From: an uncultured Butyrivibrio sp.
Lineage (GTDB): Bacteria > Bacillota > Clostridia > Lachnospirales > Lachnospiraceae
Direction: 5' to 3'
NCBI GenBank assembly: GCA_910577605.1
Contig: CAJTON010000017.1
Span: 17,050-24,826, forward strand
Length of the DNA stretch: 7,777 bases
Shown here: positions 6,973-7,777 of the stretch, piece after piece
Numbering within the stretch: the stretch's first letter is position 1
Layout of the letters: every line of letters starts with the position of its first letter
Translations under genes and position numbers: made by a program
Notes under the pieces: generated by a model
What the model was told of the DNA's origin: nothing
The model's database searches: none
The model's input: only the letters and a program-made list of their open reading frames with translations

Positions 6973-7010
6973 TTGTGCAACATATTTTATTTTTTTACAA
7001 CGAATTTTAT
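6973..7010. repeat. Direct repeat with 20-bp period, candidate AraC-type operator
   Basis: TTGTGCAACATATTTTAT (6973-6990) and TTTTACAACGAATTTTAT (6993-7010) agree at 14 of 18 positions, with a core CAAC followed by ATTTTAT. The copies are offset by 20 bp, close to two helical turns, as expected for tandem half-sites of an AraC-family dimer. The downstream copy ends 5 bp before the candidate GH5 -35 box, the geometry of an activator next to RNA polymerase. The A+T richness of the region raises the chance of coincidence. Confidence 0.45.
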
Positions 7011-7015
7011 ATATC

Positions 7016-7043
7016 TTTACAAAAAAAAGAAATATTATATGCT
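7016..7043 (+). promoter_or_regulatory. Possible promoter of the GH5 gene
   Basis: TTTACA (7016-7021) and TATGCT (7038-7043) are spaced by 16 bp. The -35 has one mismatch to consensus and the -10 has two. Transcription would start near 7050, just upstream of the GAGAAAGGA ribosome binding site (7053-7061). Such a moderate promoter beside the direct repeat would suit activation by the divergent AraC protein. TATTAT at 7033-7038 is an alternative -10, but it lacks a partner -35. Confidence 0.4.
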
Positions 7044-7070
7044 CATAAAACAGAGAAAGGACTTACTGCC

Positions 7071-7777
7071 ATGAAAAAATTTACAGGATTTTGCAAAGGA
7101 ATCAATCTCGGCGGCTGGCTTTCGCAGTGCAAATTGGAAAAAGAACACATGGAGAGTTTTATTACCGGAGAGGATTTAAAGAAAATCAAAGAAATTGGCG
7201 CCGATCATGTACGCCTTCCTATCGACTATAATCTTGTTGAACAGGAGGACGGCACCCCGATACCCGAAGGCTATAAATACATTGACCGTTGTGTGGAATG
7301 GTGCTCAATGTACGGGCTTAACATGATTCTTGACCTCCACAAAACCGCGGGTTATGTATTTGACGATGCGGCAAACTGCGGCGGCTTTTTTGAAAGCGAG
7401 CCCTTGCAGAACAGGTTTCTTGCTCTTTGGAGCAGACTTGCCGCCCACTACGGGAAATATGATTTTATTGCCTTCGATCTGCTGAATGAAGTTTCGGATG
7501 ACTCCATAAACGGAGTCTGGAATGAGCTTGCCGCGAAAGCTGTCGCAAGAATAAGGAATCTTGCTCCGCATAACTGGATCCTTATAGGCGGAACCAATTT
7601 CAACAGCATTTCTTCGGTAAAAAATATTTTACCTCCGCCTGACGACAGGATAGTATATTCCTTCCATTTTTATGAGCCTATGATTTTTACGCATCAGGGC
7701 GGACACTGGGTCGGCGGCATGGATACGTCCTTCAGGACCTCATACCCTCTGACGGCTAAAGAATACATTGAGCAGTC
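7071..7777 (+). CDS. GH5 family glycoside hydrolase, cytoplasmic, N-terminal part (runs off window edge)
   Basis: The ATG at 7071 opens a frame of 235 complete codons that continues beyond the window. AAAGGA (7056-7061) lies 9 nt upstream. The GH5 barrel begins at once with FCKGINLGGWL (7-17), leaving no room for a signal peptide, so the enzyme is probably cytoplasmic. Recognisable elements in order are GADHVRLPIDY (43-53), NMILDLHK with His90, the acid/base Glu140 in FDLLNEV, and YSFHFYEP with His199. The catalytic nucleophile glutamate of the last strands lies outside the window. GH5 enzymes retain configuration and cleave beta-linked glucans, mannans or related chains. I cannot fix the subfamily or substrate; beta-glucan oligosaccharides or xyloglucan fragments would fit the nearby alpha-xylosidase. 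It is divergent from the AraC regulator, the probable controller. Family GH5 usually runs to about 300-400 residues, so roughly two thirds of the gene is seen. Confidence 0.88.
   Translation, partial: MKKFTGFCKGINLGGWLSQCKLEKEHMESFITGEDLKKIKEIGADHVRLPIDYNLVEQEDGTPIPEGYKYIDRCVEWCSMYGLNMILDLHKTAGYVFDDAANCGGFFESEPLQNRFLALWSRLAAHYGKYDFIAFDLLNEVSDDSINGVWNELAAKAVARIRNLAPHNWILIGGTNFNSISSVKNILPPPDDRIVYSFHFYEPMIFTHQGGHWVGGMDTSFRTSYPLTAKEYIEQ

Noticed and set aside
6952..7020. Minus-strand promoter for the AraC gene, TTGTAA-17-CACAAT
   Set aside because: The -10 match is poor and the predicted start would fall at the ribosome binding site. The A+T-rich region offers many equally weak alternatives.

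Overview
The window looks like part of a carbohydrate-utilisation region from a Gram-positive, Clostridia-like (Firmicutes) bacterium. This is an inference from four things: strong AGGAGG-type ribosome binding sites, sigma-A promoters with TTGACA and 17-bp spacers, a YesM-type sensor kinase plus an AraC-type regulator, and a lipoprotein with a Sec/lipobox leader. No RNA genes, CRISPR arrays, insertion sequences or attachment sites were seen. No gene-free stretch exceeds 300 bases.

Layout: (1) Positions 1-851, minus strand, hold the N-terminal half of a two-component sensor kinase (membrane anchor plus extracytoplasmic sensor domain), cut by the window edge. (2) A 224-bp divergent intergenic region follows. 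It carries a perfect consensus promoter for the kinase, a palindrome over that promoter's -10 box, and a less certain promoter and hairpin leader for the next gene. (3) Positions 1076-3367, plus strand, encode a GH31 alpha-xylosidase of the YicI type with all main catalytic residues. (4) A 13-bp-stem bidirectional terminator separates it from a convergent minus-strand block. (5) That block reads, in transcription order, a secreted 477-residue protein combining degenerate RHS/YD repeats, an Rhs-core-like segment and a SleB-like cell-wall-hydrolase domain (6050-4617), then 16 nt later a 375-residue lipoprotein (4600-3473). (6) Positions 6951-6196, minus strand, encode an AraC-family regulator. 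(7) Divergent from it, from 7071 to the window end, is the N-terminal part of a GH5 glycoside hydrolase without a signal peptide.

The two glycosidases fit intracellular breakdown of imported plant oligosaccharides: GH31 YicI removes non-reducing-end alpha-xylosyl units such as those of xyloglucan fragments, and GH5 cleaves beta-glucan-type backbones. The sensor kinase and the AraC protein, each divergent from one glycosidase gene, are plausible local regulators. A direct repeat with a 20-bp period beside the GH5 promoter is a candidate AraC-type operator.

The most unusual part is the Rhs-like/SleB-like secreted protein followed by a tightly coupled lipoprotein, with its own promoter at one end and a terminator at the other. 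The arrangement resembles a compact polymorphic-toxin and immunity pair acting on peptidoglycan. The toxin and immunity roles are inference; the domain resemblances are read by eye from motifs.
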